Assembly: GCF_000507185.2 (NCBI RefSeq)
Contig: NZ_AYTM02000002.1
Location: 271,501 to 335,500, forward strand
Direction: 5' to 3'
Length of the DNA stretch: 64,000 nt
DNA from: Pseudomonas syringae KCTC 12500
GTDB taxonomy: Bacteria > Pseudomonadota > Gammaproteobacteria > Pseudomonadales > Pseudomonadaceae
The translations under genes were made by a program, and so were the position numbers. Every line of letters starts with the position of its first letter. Within the stretch, counting starts at the first letter, position 1. Below the pieces are notes generated by a model. The model was not told where the DNA came from. It saw nothing but the letters and a program-made list of their open reading frames with translations, and did no database searches. This document shows positions 26,299-36,549 of this stretch, piece by piece.

Positions 26299-27180
26299 CT
26301 ACTGCTGCGTGCCGAACATTGCCGTCCAGTAAATCCCTGCGTCACTTTTCGGGTCCATCGCGTAGGCTGCGCCCAGCTCGCGGAAATCCGGATTCATCAG
26401 GTTGGCGCAGTGGCCCGGGCTCAGCAGCCAGCCATCCACCACCTTGCGCGCACTGTCCTGACCGGCGGCAATGTTCTCCCCCACCTGCTGCCCCACATAC
26501 CCGGCCAGTTCGGCGCGGTCGCCAGGTGTGCGGCCGTCACGATCCTTGTGATCAAAAAAGTTTTGATTGGCCATCGCCTGGGAATGACGTTGCGCAGCGG
26601 TCCCCAGCACCAGGTTCCAGGCCAGCGGTGTGGTTGCGGCGAAGGATTGTGTGCCGCACTGACGTGCCTGAGTGCGGGCATTGTTGATCATGTCCAGAAT
26701 TTTTTGCCCCTCTGCCTGCCAGTCGCCAAGACGCGCCGCGACCAGCGAACGCGCCAGCACGATACGCCAGTCTCGTCCTTCACGGCTGACACCGATATCG
26801 ACGAACTGCGGGTCCAGCACCACACGGCAGAAACTCTCCAGAACCGCCTTGAGTGCTGCGTCTGCATTGTTCGGACCGGACAGGCTTATCGCCTGCACAG
26901 TGACCATCGGATAGGAAGCACGCGTCAGCGCCTGTTGCAGGTCCAGATTGCCACTGGCCGGCAGCACCAGACGCGCGTCGCTGGTCAGCGGCGGCAGTTC
27001 CATGGACACCTGCTCGCCGCAGCGCTGTGCCTGGCTGCGATAGGCATTGAGGGATTCGATCAGTTGCGTTTCGTCGCCAGCCAGCGCAGCACTGGCGAAC
27101 ACGCCAGAGCACAGCACGGCCAGAAAGGATATCGACACTCGCGGGAGCGACAGGCGCAGAAGGTAATGAATGACAGGCAT
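26299..27180 (-). CDS. Secreted CAP-domain (SCP/PR-1-like) protein
   Basis: 293 residues from ATG 27180 with GAGAGAG upstream. A signal peptide (LAVLCSGVFASAALAGDE) sends it to the periplasm or outside. An N-terminal region (about 35-150) of unknown type, with CGEQ and FCRVV cysteines, precedes a C-terminal CAP domain (about 165-290): HSQAMANQNFFDHKDRDGRT, VGENIAAG and GWLLSPGHCANLMNPDFREL, which carry the CAP cavity His and Glu. Role unknown; bacterial CAP proteins are linked to the cell wall or to host contact. It is set between two chemoreceptor genes. Confidence 0.87.
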   Translation of the reverse strand: MPVIHYLLRLSLPRVSISFLAVLCSGVFASAALAGDETQLIESLNAYRSQAQRCGEQVSMELPPLTSDARLVLPASGNLDLQQALTRASYPMVTVQAISLSGPNNADAALKAVLESFCRVVLDPQFVDIGVSREGRDWRIVLARSLVAARLGDWQAEGQKILDMINNARTQARQCGTQSFAATTPLAWNLVLGTAAQRHSQAMANQNFFDHKDRDGRTPGDRAELAGYVGQQVGENIAAGQDSARKVVDGWLLSPGHCANLMNPDFRELGAAYAMDPKSDAGIYWTAMFGTQQ

Positions 27181-27318
27181 GAAAAGTCTCTCTCGGGCTG
27201 AGTCCGCCTATGATGCGCGAAATGACCCGGTCGGGCGCAACGCCTTTTTTATGCCTGACCGGAATTTCACTACCGATCGGGCCCAGACGTGCGCCAGACA
27301 ATGCCCCGTGAGGGCGAC

Positions 27319-28959
27319 TTACAGCTTGAAGTTGGCAACCAGTGAGTTGAACGAGGTGGCCAGTCGCGACAGTTCCTGACTGGACGCGCTGGTCTGGTTG
27401 GCACCGGCAGCGCTCTGGGTCGACAGGTCCTGAATGTTGATCAGGTTACGGTCTACCTCGCGGGCCACCTGAGCCTGCTCTTCCGAGGCAGAGGCAATGA
27501 CCAGATTGCGCTCGTTGATGGTGGCTACACCCAGGGTGATTTTTTCCAGCGCCGCGCCCGCCCGCTGAGCCAGTTCCTGTGTGTTGGTGGCCAGCGACAG
27601 GCTCTTGCCCATCGCCGCAACTGCGCCGTCGGCGCCCGACTGCACGGTGCTGATCATGCCTTCGATTTCCACTGTCGATGCCTGAGTACGGTGCGCCAAA
27701 GCCCGAACCTCGTCAGCCACCACCGCAAAACCACGCCCCTGTTCACCAGCACGCGCAGCTTCAATGGCGGCGTTCAAGGCCAGCAGGTTGGTCTGCTCGG
27801 CGATACTGCGAATCACGTCAAGCACCTTGCTGATTTCCCGCACATGCCCGGCCAGCTCGGATACAGCGCCGGTGGATGCGGTGATCTCGTGAACCATGGT
27901 GGTGATGCCCTTGACTGTGTGATCGACCTGACCACGGCCATCGACAGCATCGTCTGTCGCAGACTTCGACGCTTCGGACGTGGACACCGCGTTGCGCGCC
28001 ACTTCTTCCACTGCGGCGGTCATTTGATTGACAGCCGTTGCCGCCTGCTGGATTTCGTCGTTCTGGCGAGTCAGCCCGCGGGTGCTTTCATCGGTGACGG
28101 CACTCAGTTCTTCGGCAGCGGAGGCCAACTGGTCTGCGGCACTGGCGATCTGTTGGATGGTATTTTTCAGCCCGCCCTGCATGTCGGACAGCGCGTTCAA
28201 CAGTTGTCCGGCCTCATCGCCACTGTTAGAAACAATAGGCTGGGTCAGGTCACCGCCCGCAATGCGCTGAGCACTGGCGACTGCGACAGCCAAAGGACGG
28301 GTGATCATGCGGGTAATCAGTACGCCCAGCATGATGGCCACCAGAAAAGCGATCACCACGCCAATCTCCAGCATCAATACCGAATTGGCCTTCAGGTCGG
28401 CAGCAGCGGCTGCGCCTTCCTTGATCTGACGGTTGTTGGAATCGATCATGGTGCGCATGTAACTGCGCACCTTGGTAAAGCTTTCCGAGGACAGGCTGTT
28501 CAACTGGGTCCGGGCAGCCGCGTAATTACCTGCCTTCATCAGGTCGACAACCTGTTGAGAGCCCGAAAGATAAGCGGGCAGCATCAGTTCCAACTGGTCC
28601 CCGGCGGCGCGCTCGTCATCTTCCAGAGGCGTGGCGCGGTAGATCGCGAACACTTTTTGCGCACGGGCCAGGTCATCACTCAACGCCTGACGAACGCGAT
28701 CCTTGTCCGTTTCAGAGACACCGCCATTCTGCGCATCCAGCAAACGGTAAAGCCCGCGGTTGTGAGCGGTGAAGCTGGTCAGCGCTTCATTGGTGTTGCC
28801 AACCGAGACGAGGTTGTTGGAAAACGTAAGCTCAAGGTTATTGCCCAGGCGGGTCACTCCGACCATCCCCAGAGCGCCGACGGCCAGCGTGATCAATGCA
28901 CAAATGATGAAAGCAGAGAGAAGTTTGGTAGAAAACTTGGACTGACGCAGGACGTTCAT
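27319..28959 (-). CDS. Methyl-accepting chemotaxis protein, paralogue of the one at 24582
   Basis: 546 residues from ATG 28959 ([14 protein letters not shown]); a second in-frame ATG at 29031 also has a fair ribosome site and would add 24 residues. Membrane segment 1 (about 10-32), four-helix-bundle periplasmic domain, membrane segment 2 (about 190-215), HAMP, then a signalling domain with [20 protein letters not shown] and [18 protein letters not shown]. It is close to the other chemoreceptor in the cytoplasmic half and more different in the sensor, so the two likely detect different ligands. Confidence 0.94.
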   Translation of the reverse strand: MNVLRQSKFSTKLLSAFIICALITLAVGALGMVGVTRLGNNLELTFSNNLVSVGNTNEALTSFTAHNRGLYRLLDAQNGGVSETDKDRVRQALSDDLARAQKVFAIYRATPLEDDERAAGDQLELMLPAYLSGSQQVVDLMKAGNYAAARTQLNSLSSESFTKVRSYMRTMIDSNNRQIKEGAAAAADLKANSVLMLEIGVVIAFLVAIMLGVLITRMITRPLAVAVASAQRIAGGDLTQPIVSNSGDEAGQLLNALSDMQGGLKNTIQQIASAADQLASAAEELSAVTDESTRGLTRQNDEIQQAATAVNQMTAAVEEVARNAVSTSEASKSATDDAVDGRGQVDHTVKGITTMVHEITASTGAVSELAGHVREISKVLDVIRSIAEQTNLLALNAAIEAARAGEQGRGFAVVADEVRALAHRTQASTVEIEGMISTVQSGADGAVAAMGKSLSLATNTQELAQRAGAALEKITLGVATINERNLVIASASEEQAQVAREVDRNLINIQDLSTQSAAGANQTSASSQELSRLATSFNSLVANFKL

Positions 28960-29150
28960 GGGGCTTACCTGTTGCTGAATGAGAAGTGGTGTCAGTGTCG
29001 GAATGAGTTGATCAAACAGCGATGATGTCATAATGACTTCACCTCATTTGGATCGTTCCACCCCCTCCTCGTTTTTTGATAGAAAACTTTGACAAGTCGC
29101 ACTTGTGCGCCTGAAGCTCTCTATCGGTCCTGCCTCACTGGCACTCTTTG

Positions 29151-29876
29151 TCAGTGCAGGCGCGAGGTTTGCGACGCGCCATCTGCCAGCTGATTGTTAC
29201 CAAGATGTTGCTCGGCGAACGTTCTCGCCTCAAGGGTCATACGGTCCAGATGGCGATCGCGTTGCTTCTCCGCATCGACCATAGCGCTGTTGCCGTGCTG
29301 TTTGAGCAGGTAAGCATGAATCTGCCGCACTTCCACCGAGTTGTAGATCGGCGCGATATCCATGACCGCAAGCAAGCCGTCAGTACCGTGATCACGCGTG
29401 TTCATGATGACCTGCGGACCACGCGCACCCAGCACTTGAAAGCCCATTGCCTCGAAATACGCGACTTTGCCGACCACGCAATACAGCTCTGCGTGCGGAT
29501 AGCGACTGGTCATTTTCTCCAGCATCGAGCGTGCGATGCCCTGACGACGGTGGCTGTCGCGCACCGCCATGTAGGCTACGGCGCAGGCTTGCGGATCATC
29601 CTGGACAGGCAGGTACAGCAAAAAACCCAATACGGTTTCGGGGTCTTCATCGTCCAGCGCGACGATCAGCTCCGCGGTCAGCTGCTGCGAACCGTCCATG
29701 GCATTCAGGTACAAATGCACCTCGTAGCCCACGCCGTACTGGTAAAGGTTGTACAGCGGGTTGCTCGGCGCAATGGCCACCAGGCTGATGTCCGTCACGT
29801 AGTCGACAACCATCTGCTGGATCTGGCTACGGATGAATTCCGGCGGCGGGGTGTGTAGCAGCATGATCGTCGGCAT
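29151..29876 (-). CDS. GNAT-family acetyltransferase, larger type
   Basis: 241 residues from ATG 29876 (upstream extension to 29945 not supported). The GNAT core is central: ETVLGFLLYLPVQDDPQACA then VAYMAVRDSHRRQGIARSML with the acetyl-CoA loop RRQGIA, followed by AELYCVVGKVAYFEAMGFQV. The N- and C-terminal thirds are extra and unassigned; the C-terminal 60 residues are charged and helical. It is a common Pseudomonas protein of unknown substrate. Confidence 0.8.
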   Translation of the reverse strand: MPTIMLLHTPPPEFIRSQIQQMVVDYVTDISLVAIAPSNPLYNLYQYGVGYEVHLYLNAMDGSQQLTAELIVALDDEDPETVLGFLLYLPVQDDPQACAVAYMAVRDSHRRQGIARSMLEKMTSRYPHAELYCVVGKVAYFEAMGFQVLGARGPQVIMNTRDHGTDGLLAVMDIAPIYNSVEVRQIHAYLLKQHGNSAMVDAEKQRDRHLDRMTLEARTFAEQHLGNNQLADGASQTSRLH

Positions 29877-29945
29877 GGGACAAGGGGCTCCATTTAATAG
29901 GTGTGTCTGTACAGGACGTGGCCACATGATAGCGCGTCGAAGCAT

Positions 29946-30423
29946 TCAGGACCGATATTGTCATATTGCCAGCATCCAGCAGCGCGCCAACTTAGTTGCA
30001 ACTTATACGATGACTTAAAAAAAAATATCAAATAGCCACCCACCTGAACGATGATCCTAACTACCAGTACGATCGTACCAACCCACTCGACAGCGACCTG
30101 ATGGGAGCCAGACAACAAAGTTGATAATGATTCACATCTGCCTGATAGAGGGGCGAGACGGCAAGTTTAATGACTGTCGACATTCAATAAAAATCCATTT
30201 ATTTCAGAGGGATACAGAACTAGAGAAAATACGGATATATAACTTGATCCACAACGTCTGAACGTGCATCAATGCACCAGGCGAATTCAGTGCAAACATT
30301 CTTTACCGGGTCTACCTTTTGCCCGAGTATTTATCTCAATCGCCCCGATACATTTTTATAATCACCGCATTTCCCTCACGCGCCTAAGATAATCCGGCCT
30401 ACTAAAAATATGAGGGATTCAAA
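29946..30423. other. Intergenic region upstream of katB with a 12-bp palindrome
   Basis: No gene is seen. It is AT-rich (TTAAAAAAAAATATCAAAT) and must hold the katB promoter. GTACGATCGTAC at 30067-30078 is a perfect 12-bp palindrome, about 345 bases before katB, and may be a regulator site for an unidentified protein. Confidence 0.4.
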
Positions 30424-31956
30424 ATGCCGTTATTAAACTGGTCCAGACACATGGTGTGTCTAACTGCAGCCGGTCTGATTACTATTCCGACCGCTTATGC
30501 AGCCGACACCCTGACCCGCGACAATGGCGCAGTCGTTGGAGACAATCAGAATTCTCAGACCGCAGGCGCCGAAGGGCCTGTCCTGCTGCAAGACGTGCAG
30601 CTGCTGCAAAAGCTGCAGCGCTTTGATCGCGAACGCATTCCTGAGCGCGTCGTGCATGCCCGTGGTACTGGCGTCAAAGGCGAGTTCACGGCCTCCGCCG
30701 ACATCAGCGACCTGAGCAAGGCGACCGTTTTCAAATCCGGTGAGAAGACCCCGGTATTCGTGCGCTTCTCCTCCGTGGTTCACGGCAATCACTCGCCTGA
30801 AACCCTGCGCGACCCGCACGGCTTCGCCACCAAGTTCTACACGGCTGACGGTAACTGGGACCTGGTCGGCAACAACTTCCCGACCTTTTTCATTCGTGAC
30901 GCCATCAAGTTCCCGGACATGGTCCACGCGTTCAAACCTGACCCGCGTACCAATCTGGACAACGATTCGCGTCGCTTCGACTTCTTCTCCCACGTACCGG
31001 AAGCCACCCGTACGCTGACCCTGTTGTATTCAAACGAGGGCACCCCAGCGGGCTATCGCTTCATGGACGGCAACGGTGTACACGCCTACAAACTGGTCAA
31101 CGCCAAGGGCGAAGTGCACTACGTCAAGTTCCACTGGAAATCCCTGCAGGGCCTCAAGAACCTTGATCCCAAGGAAGTCGCTCAGGTCCAGTCCAAGGAC
31201 TACAGCCACCTGACCAACGATCTGGTCGGCGCGATCAAAAAGGGTGACTTCCCGAAATGGGACTTGTACGTTCAGGTCCTGAAGCCTGAAGAGCTGGCGA
31301 AATTCGACTTCGACCCACTGGACGCTACCAAGATCTGGCCGGATGTTCCCGAGAAGAAAATCGGGCAGATGGTCCTGAACAAGAACGTTGATAACTACTT
31401 CCAGGAAACCGAGCAGGTCGCCATGGCCCCGGCCAACCTGGTGCCAGGTATCGAACCTTCCGAGGACCGTCTGCTGCAAGGCCGTGTGTTCTCCTACGCT
31501 GACACCCAGATGTATCGCCTTGGCGCGAATGGCCTGAGCCTGCCCGTCAACCAGCCAAAAGTTGCGGTCAACAACGGCAATCAGGACGGTGCGCTGAATA
31601 CCGGTCACACCACCAGCGGCGTCAACTATGAGCCGAGCCGTCTGGAACCGCGTCCAGCGGATGACAAGGCGCGCTACAGCCAGCTGCCGCTCAGTGGCAC
31701 TACCCAGCAGGCGAAGATCACGCGTGAGCAGAACTTCAAGCAGGCGGGTGATCTGTATCGCTCCTACAGCGCGAAAGAGAAGACTGACCTGGTGCAGAGC
31801 TTTGGTGAGTCGCTTGCCGACACCGACACTGAAAGCAAGAACATCATGCTGTCGTACCTGTACAAGGCAGATCCGGACTACGGCACTCGGGTAGCCGAAG
31901 TCGCCAAAGGCGATCTGAGCAAGGTCAAGTCCCTGGCTGCAAGCCTCAAGGACTGA
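30424..31956 (+). CDS. katB: Periplasmic monofunctional catalase KatB
   Basis: 510 residues, ATG 30424 preceded by TGAGGGAT. An N-terminal signal peptide (CLTAAGLITIPTAYA, cleaved before ADTL) sends it to the periplasm, unlike cytoplasmic KatA. Small-subunit clade catalase: distal His78 in ERVVHARGTG, the Asn in GNNFPTFF, and the heme-ligand Tyr in RVFSYADTQMYRLG are all present. It degrades H2O2, with heme as cofactor. The next gene is ankB, the same order as in P. aeruginosa, where AnkB supports full KatB activity. A hairpin sits between the two genes. Confidence 0.96.
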   Translation: MPLLNWSRHMVCLTAAGLITIPTAYAADTLTRDNGAVVGDNQNSQTAGAEGPVLLQDVQLLQKLQRFDRERIPERVVHARGTGVKGEFTASADISDLSKATVFKSGEKTPVFVRFSSVVHGNHSPETLRDPHGFATKFYTADGNWDLVGNNFPTFFIRDAIKFPDMVHAFKPDPRTNLDNDSRRFDFFSHVPEATRTLTLLYSNEGTPAGYRFMDGNGVHAYKLVNAKGEVHYVKFHWKSLQGLKNLDPKEVAQVQSKDYSHLTNDLVGAIKKGDFPKWDLYVQVLKPEELAKFDFDPLDATKIWPDVPEKKIGQMVLNKNVDNYFQETEQVAMAPANLVPGIEPSEDRLLQGRVFSYADTQMYRLGANGLSLPVNQPKVAVNNGNQDGALNTGHTTSGVNYEPSRLEPRPADDKARYSQLPLSGTTQQAKITREQNFKQAGDLYRSYSAKEKTDLVQSFGESLADTDTESKNIMLSYLYKADPDYGTRVAEVAKGDLSKVKSLAASLKD

Positions 31957-31968
31957 TGATCTGATACC

Positions 31969-31996
31969 CCGTCCCGGTGCTTTGTCGCCGGGACGG
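31969..31996 (+). terminator. Hairpin in the katB-ankB gap
   Basis: Perfect 9-bp stem CCGTCCCGG/CCGGGACGG with a 10-base loop, followed by only two T residues. It probably lowers transcription into ankB rather than blocking it, or protects the katB message 3' end. Confidence 0.5.
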
Positions 31997-32016
31997 TTCC
32001 CGTCAGGAGAACGCCC

Positions 32017-32592
32017 ATGAAAAATCTGATCTATGGCTTGCTGCTGTTTGCCGCAGCCGCGCACGCCACACCGCCGACATCGACACCCACCCCCACGCCA
32101 CCGCCTTCGGAACTGAGCGCCGAACAGACTGCCAGCCAGCTGCGCACGCTGTTTTTCGATGCCTCCCGTGAAGGCAACAACCCGATGCTGGACACGTTTA
32201 TCGAGGCTCATTACGACCTCAACATCCGTGACGAACAAGGCTATACCGGTCTGATTCTGGCGGCCTATCACGGCCATGAGGATTCGGTGATACGCCTGAT
32301 AGACGCCGGAGCGGACCCATGTGCCAAGGACAATCGCGGCAATACGGCGCTGATGGGTGCGATTTTCAAAGGTGAACTGAGCATCGCCAAGCGTCTTGTG
32401 CAGGCAGATTGTGGTGCGAACGTCACCAACAATGCCGGACAGACTGCGGCCATGTACGCCGCCTTGTTCAAACGCACTGAAGTGCTCAAGGAACTGACCG
32501 ACAAGGGCGCAGACCTGAGCATTCGTGACAGCATGGGCAATGACGTGGAAGGCTTGTCCAAAGGTGAATTCCAGGCGCCGCCTGTCCGCTGA
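32017..32592 (+). CDS. ankB: Exported ankyrin-repeat protein AnkB
   Basis: 191 residues, ATG 32017 after CAGGAGAA. A signal peptide (MKNLIYGLLLFAAAAHA) is followed by a proline-rich linker (TSTPTPTPPPS) and about four ankyrin repeats (GYTGLILAAYHGHEDSVIRL, then NRGNTALMGAIFKGEL and GQTAAMYAALFKRTEVLKEL). In P. aeruginosa the homologue next to katB is needed for optimal catalase activity; here the same order suggests the same role. It is convergent with the histidine kinase gene, only 12 bases apart. Confidence 0.93.
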   Translation: MKNLIYGLLLFAAAAHATPPTSTPTPTPPPSELSAEQTASQLRTLFFDASREGNNPMLDTFIEAHYDLNIRDEQGYTGLILAAYHGHEDSVIRLIDAGADPCAKDNRGNTALMGAIFKGELSIAKRLVQADCGANVTNNAGQTAAMYAALFKRTEVLKELTDKGADLSIRDSMGNDVEGLSKGEFQAPPVR

Positions 32593-32604
32593 CGGCGGCT
32601 GGAA

Positions 32605-34698
32605 TCAGTCTTCGCGCTCGATCATTTCGTAGATGCGGCTGGCAAACGCTTCCATGGTGAAGGGTTTGGTGAGCACCCACATCCCCGGATCCAGATGGCC
32701 GTTGCCAATGATGGCGTTCTCTGCGTAACCCGTAATGAACAGCACTTTAAGGTCGGGTCGAATGATGCGCGCCGCATCGGCCAATTGCCGGCCATTCATG
32801 CCACCCGGCAACCCGACGTCGGTCACCAGCAGGTCGATACGCGCATCGGACTCCAGCACCTTGAGCGCAGATGCGCCTTCGCCCGCCTCGATCGGAATGT
32901 AGCCCTGATCCTCCAGCACTTCGGCCACCAGCATGCGGATGGTCGGCTCATCGTCGACAATCATCACGGTGCGCTCGGTCTGTACCGACGTCGATTCAGA
33001 GGCATCCGCAGACTCGATCTCTTCCGGCGTCCCAAGGTAATGACGCGGCAGGTACAGGCACATGTTCGTGCCCTGATCAGGCTCGGAATAAATGCGCACC
33101 TGGCCGCCGGACTGGCGCACGAAACCGTACACCATCGACAACCCCAGCCCCGTGCCCTGCCCCAGTGGCTTGGTAGTAAAGAAAGGATCGAATGCCCGAT
33201 TGATGACCTCGGGCGACATGCCGGTACCGGTGTCGCTGACACACAACGACAGATACTGCCCGGGGATCAGTTCGCGGCTTTGTGAGCCGCGCTCGTCAAT
33301 CCAGCGGTTGGCTGTCTCGATGGTGATCCGCCCGCCTCGCGGCATGGCGTCCCTGGCGTTGATGCACAGGTTCAACAAGGCATTTTCCAGCTGCGGTGCA
33401 TCGATGAACGTTGACCACAACCCGACCGAGGTCACCACCTCCACGGTGATGTGCGGCCCGACCGTGCGCCGAATCAGTTCTTCCATGCCGATGACCAACC
33501 GGTTGACGTCGACCGGCTTGGGGTCCAGGGTCTGCCGACGCGAAAACGCCAGCAATCGATGAGTCAGTGACGCCGCACGTTTGGAAGCATCCTGCGCAGC
33601 CCCTATGTAGCGGTCCAGTTCATTGAAACGGCCCTGGCTCACCCGCGTCTTGAGCAGTTCCAGCGAGCCCGTGATGCCGGTCAACAGGTTGTTGAAGTCG
33701 TGGGCGATACCGCCAGTCAACTGGCCTACGGCTTCCATCTTCTGCGACTGGCGCAAGGCTTCTTCAGCCTGGCTCAGGCGCTTCTGCTCGCGCAGCCGTT
33801 CGCTGACATCGTAGGCAAACAGGTAAGCGCCAATAGCCTGCCCCTGAGCATTGCGCAGCGTGCTGTAACGTATTTCAAAATGGCTGGCCGGATCGTTCGA
33901 GTCGCTGAAGCTGACGCTTTCGGCGAACTCTTCGCCCGCTAATGCGCGCGTCCAGCGCCGTTCAAGGTCAGCCTTGCTCTGCGGCCGGTCGTCGAGCAAG
34001 TCGAGCATACTGTCACCCACTTGCGGCCGGACGCCGAACAGGCGCTCGAACTCGCGCAGGGCAGCGCCATTGATGGCCATCCAGCGAAAATTGCAGTCGA
34101 CGACATGAATGATCGCATTGGTGCCGTTGACGACATCGGCCAGCACATTGCGCTCGGCCACGGCTTCGACAATGCGCGCCTCCAGTGTTTCGTTCAGTTG
34201 CTTGAGCGCCAGCTCGGCGCGCTTGCGTTCAGTGATGTCTTGAAACAGTACCGCGACCTGCCGGCGGCTGGCCGGCTCGATGCGAAACGCGGTCAAAGCC
34301 AGATAACGCCCGGTGGCCACCAGCTCGCGCTCGAAACGGATCGGCTTGCCGGTCCGCAACACATCGCCGTAAAACTCCACCCAGCCATCAGCCTCCTCGC
34401 GAACCATCTCGCGCAGCTTCTTGCCCACCACGTTGGAAATGCCGGCGTGGTACTCGTAGGCCGGGTTGGCTTCGACGTGAAGGTAATCGCTCAGCGGACC
34501 GTGCGGCCCGTCAAAGAACTCGATGATGCAAAAGCCTTCATCCATCGCGTTGAACAGAAAACGATAACGCTCTTGGGATTGTGCCAGGGCGTATTCGGCC
34601 TCCCGACCGGTGATCCTCAAGCTCTCTTTAAGCGAAGCGTTTTCCTGCTCCAGAGCCGCTAACCGGCTCTGGAGATGTTGTAAATCTGTCGGGGTCAC
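32605..34698 (-). CDS. Hybrid sensor histidine kinase with PAS domains and a receiver
   Basis: 697 residues from GTG 34698; the ribosome site is weak. No membrane segments. An N-terminal coiled coil (about 1-40) precedes two PAS domains (about 45-165 and 190-315), then HisKA with the phospho-acceptor His in GGIAHDFNNLL, a HATPase_c domain (GTGLGLSMVYGFVRQSGG), and a C-terminal receiver with phospho-Asp in LVTDVGLPGGMNGRQL. This is the cytoplasmic PAS-HK-REC type common in plant-associated pseudomonads. No separate response regulator adjoins it; the signal is unknown. Confidence 0.92.
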   Translation of the reverse strand: MTPTDLQHLQSRLAALEQENASLKESLRITGREAEYALAQSQERYRFLFNAMDEGFCIIEFFDGPHGPLSDYLHVEANPAYEYHAGISNVVGKKLREMVREEADGWVEFYGDVLRTGKPIRFERELVATGRYLALTAFRIEPASRRQVAVLFQDITERKRAELALKQLNETLEARIVEAVAERNVLADVVNGTNAIIHVVDCNFRWMAINGAALREFERLFGVRPQVGDSMLDLLDDRPQSKADLERRWTRALAGEEFAESVSFSDSNDPASHFEIRYSTLRNAQGQAIGAYLFAYDVSERLREQKRLSQAEEALRQSQKMEAVGQLTGGIAHDFNNLLTGITGSLELLKTRVSQGRFNELDRYIGAAQDASKRAASLTHRLLAFSRRQTLDPKPVDVNRLVIGMEELIRRTVGPHITVEVVTSVGLWSTFIDAPQLENALLNLCINARDAMPRGGRITIETANRWIDERGSQSRELIPGQYLSLCVSDTGTGMSPEVINRAFDPFFTTKPLGQGTGLGLSMVYGFVRQSGGQVRIYSEPDQGTNMCLYLPRHYLGTPEEIESADASESTSVQTERTVMIVDDEPTIRMLVAEVLEDQGYIPIEAGEGASALKVLESDARIDLLVTDVGLPGGMNGRQLADAARIIRPDLKVLFITGYAENAIIGNGHLDPGMWVLTKPFTMEAFASRIYEMIERED

Positions 34699-34913
34699 AG
34701 CGGCGGCACCGGAGGTATTGGTTGTGCCGCTTTCCCGTCGTGCGGGGCGACGCGAACACGCTACGAGAAAAAACGCTCGCTTGCAAAAATAATGGCTTTT
34801 TGAGTTCAGAAATTGGTGGTTTTCGTCAAATCAGATCGAGACATGCTTTTGTGAACAGTCTTCACCAGCACAGGACCTGCCGTGCGGGACCGGTCCCATT
34901 GCGGCGCACGCTG

Positions 34914-35138
34914 TCAGTTCGACACTGAGGTTGCCGCATGCAGGCGCAGCCATTGGTCTGCGACTTGCCCCATGTTCTTGGGCTCGCCATTTTTGATCCA
35001 CGCCATGAATGGCCGATCGAACCTGAACGACGCCCCGCACTGCAAGGTCATGAAGCGCCTCACGTTCTGCGTGTTCCGATAGTCGTCATTCACCGGCGTG
35101 TCGCGCGTGATGAGGTCGGAGTGCCAATCGAAAGCCAT
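34914..35138 (-). CDS. DUF6434-like small protein
   Basis: 74 residues from ATG 35138 with GAGGAAT upstream; an 11-codon extension to 35171 is not needed. The sequence MAFDWHSDLITRDTPVNDDY and FRFDRPFMAWIKNG fits a small domain of unknown function (DUF6434 as I recall it), sometimes found with SAP-like domains. No membrane or secretion signal. It lies between the histidine kinase and the split LysR gene. Function unknown. Confidence 0.65.
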   Translation of the reverse strand: MAFDWHSDLITRDTPVNDDYRNTQNVRRFMTLQCGASFRFDRPFMAWIKNGEPKNMGQVADQWLRLHAATSVSN

Positions 35139-35694
35139 GCCTGATTCCTCGTGCTGTCGGGTTGCAGACACTCTTTATAAAGGGATTCTGCTGCAGTCGC
35201 GAGACTGGAAAAGCTTGTGCCGTACAGGAAATTGCGCAAACCCGACTCACTCTCCCGCAAACGGCACCAGCGACTCCAGCAGCCACGCGCCCGCAGGCCC
35301 CAGACTGCGTTGGAACGACCAGATGACGTCCACCGCCGAGCGCCGCGGCCAGCCGGAGACTTGCAGCTCTTTCAGAAGGCCGCCCGAATAGCGCGACACC
35401 AGCCAGCGCGGTAATGCCGACCAGCCAAACCCGAACGCAGCCATGTCCATCAACAGCAGGTAATTGGGTGCCGACCAATGCCGATGGCCGCTGGTGGGCA
35501 GGTCGTCGGTGGGGATGCTGTGCTCGATCAGCGTATTGAGGCGCAAGGCGCGATAGCGGGCCAGCTGTTGATAATCGACCCGTTCCAGCGCGGCCAGTGG
35601 ATGTTTGTGCGACACGAACAGACCGAAATCGGCACTTTCCTCGATGGTCGCGTGACCGATTTTGGTATGACCCCCGAAGGTTGGACGATTATTT

Positions 35695-36549
35695 CTACGC
35701 TGCCTGAGCGGCCTGCATTCTGAACTCCACAGGGCTCAGGCCGTTAAGTTTCAGTTTGATGCGTGACTGATTGTAATACTCAATGTACTCGTCGATGCCC
35801 GCATGAAGCTCATCCAGATTGTTAAATTTGTTCAGATAGAAAAACTCGGACTTCAGCGTGCCAAAAAAACTTTCCATAGCCGCGTTGTCGTAGCAGTTGC
35901 CCTTGCGCGACATGCTGCATGTGATCGAATGCTCATTGAGTAATCGTTGGTAAACAGGCATCCGATATTGCCAGCCCTGGTCTGAGTGCAAAATAGGCTT
36001 TTCATGCGGCTCAAGCTTCTTGAACGCTCCTTCAAGCATTTCGTCCACCATGGAGTACAGCGGGCGCCTGGCGATTGCATAGGAAATGATTTCGCCGTTG
36101 TACAGATCCATGATGGGCGACAGATAGAGCTTCTGGCCTCCCACTTTGAACTCGGTGACGTCCGTGGCCCATTTTTCATTAAGGTGCTGGGCCTTGAAAT
36201 CACGCTTGAGAATGTTGGGCGCAGCCTTGCCTACTTCGCCCTTGTAAGAGCGGTATTTCTTCACTCGCACCAGGCTCTTCAGGCCAAGCTGCCCCATCAG
36301 TTTCTGCACCGTCTTGTGGTTCACAAGATGGCCTGCGCGCCGCAACGCCGCCGTGATACGACGATAGCCATACCGGCCTTTATGATCGTAGAAAACTGTC
36401 TGAATCAGGTCTTTCAGCCCGGCGTACTTATCGCCCGCTTGCAGTACCTTTTGTTGATAGTAAAAAGTGCTGCGCGCCAGACCGGCAAGCTTCAGCAGGC
36501 CACCCAGAGAATGCCCCAGTCTCAGTTCGGTTACGATTTGCGCTTTTTC
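35695..36549 (-). CDS. IS150-type transposase OrfB (DDE integrase domain)
   Basis: Read in the -1 frame relative to orfA; the given upstream limit is the slippage codon, and the first internal ATG is at 36345. It begins AQIVTELRLGHSLGGLLKLA and contains HTH_21-type DHKGRYGYRRITAALRRAGH, then the rve core with catalytic Asp in WATDVTEF, Asp in ILHSDQGWQY and Glu in AAMESFFGTLKSE. It is made as an OrfAB fusion that cuts and joins the element. The DDE triad is complete. Confidence 0.88.
   Translation of the reverse strand, partial: EKAQIVTELRLGHSLGGLLKLAGLARSTFYYQQKVLQAGDKYAGLKDLIQTVFYDHKGRYGYRRITAALRRAGHLVNHKTVQKLMGQLGLKSLVRVKKYRSYKGEVGKAAPNILKRDFKAQHLNEKWATDVTEFKVGGQKLYLSPIMDLYNGEIISYAIARRPLYSMVDEMLEGAFKKLEPHEKPILHSDQGWQYRMPVYQRLLNEHSITCSMSRKGNCYDNAAMESFFGTLKSEFFYLNKFNNLDELHAGIDEYIEYYNQSRIKLKLNGLSPVEFRMQAAQAA

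Noticed and set aside
27691..29025. 444-codon plus-strand frame over the second chemoreceptor
   Set aside because: Antisense of the conserved signalling domain; composition rich in His/Gln/Gly typical of shadow frames.
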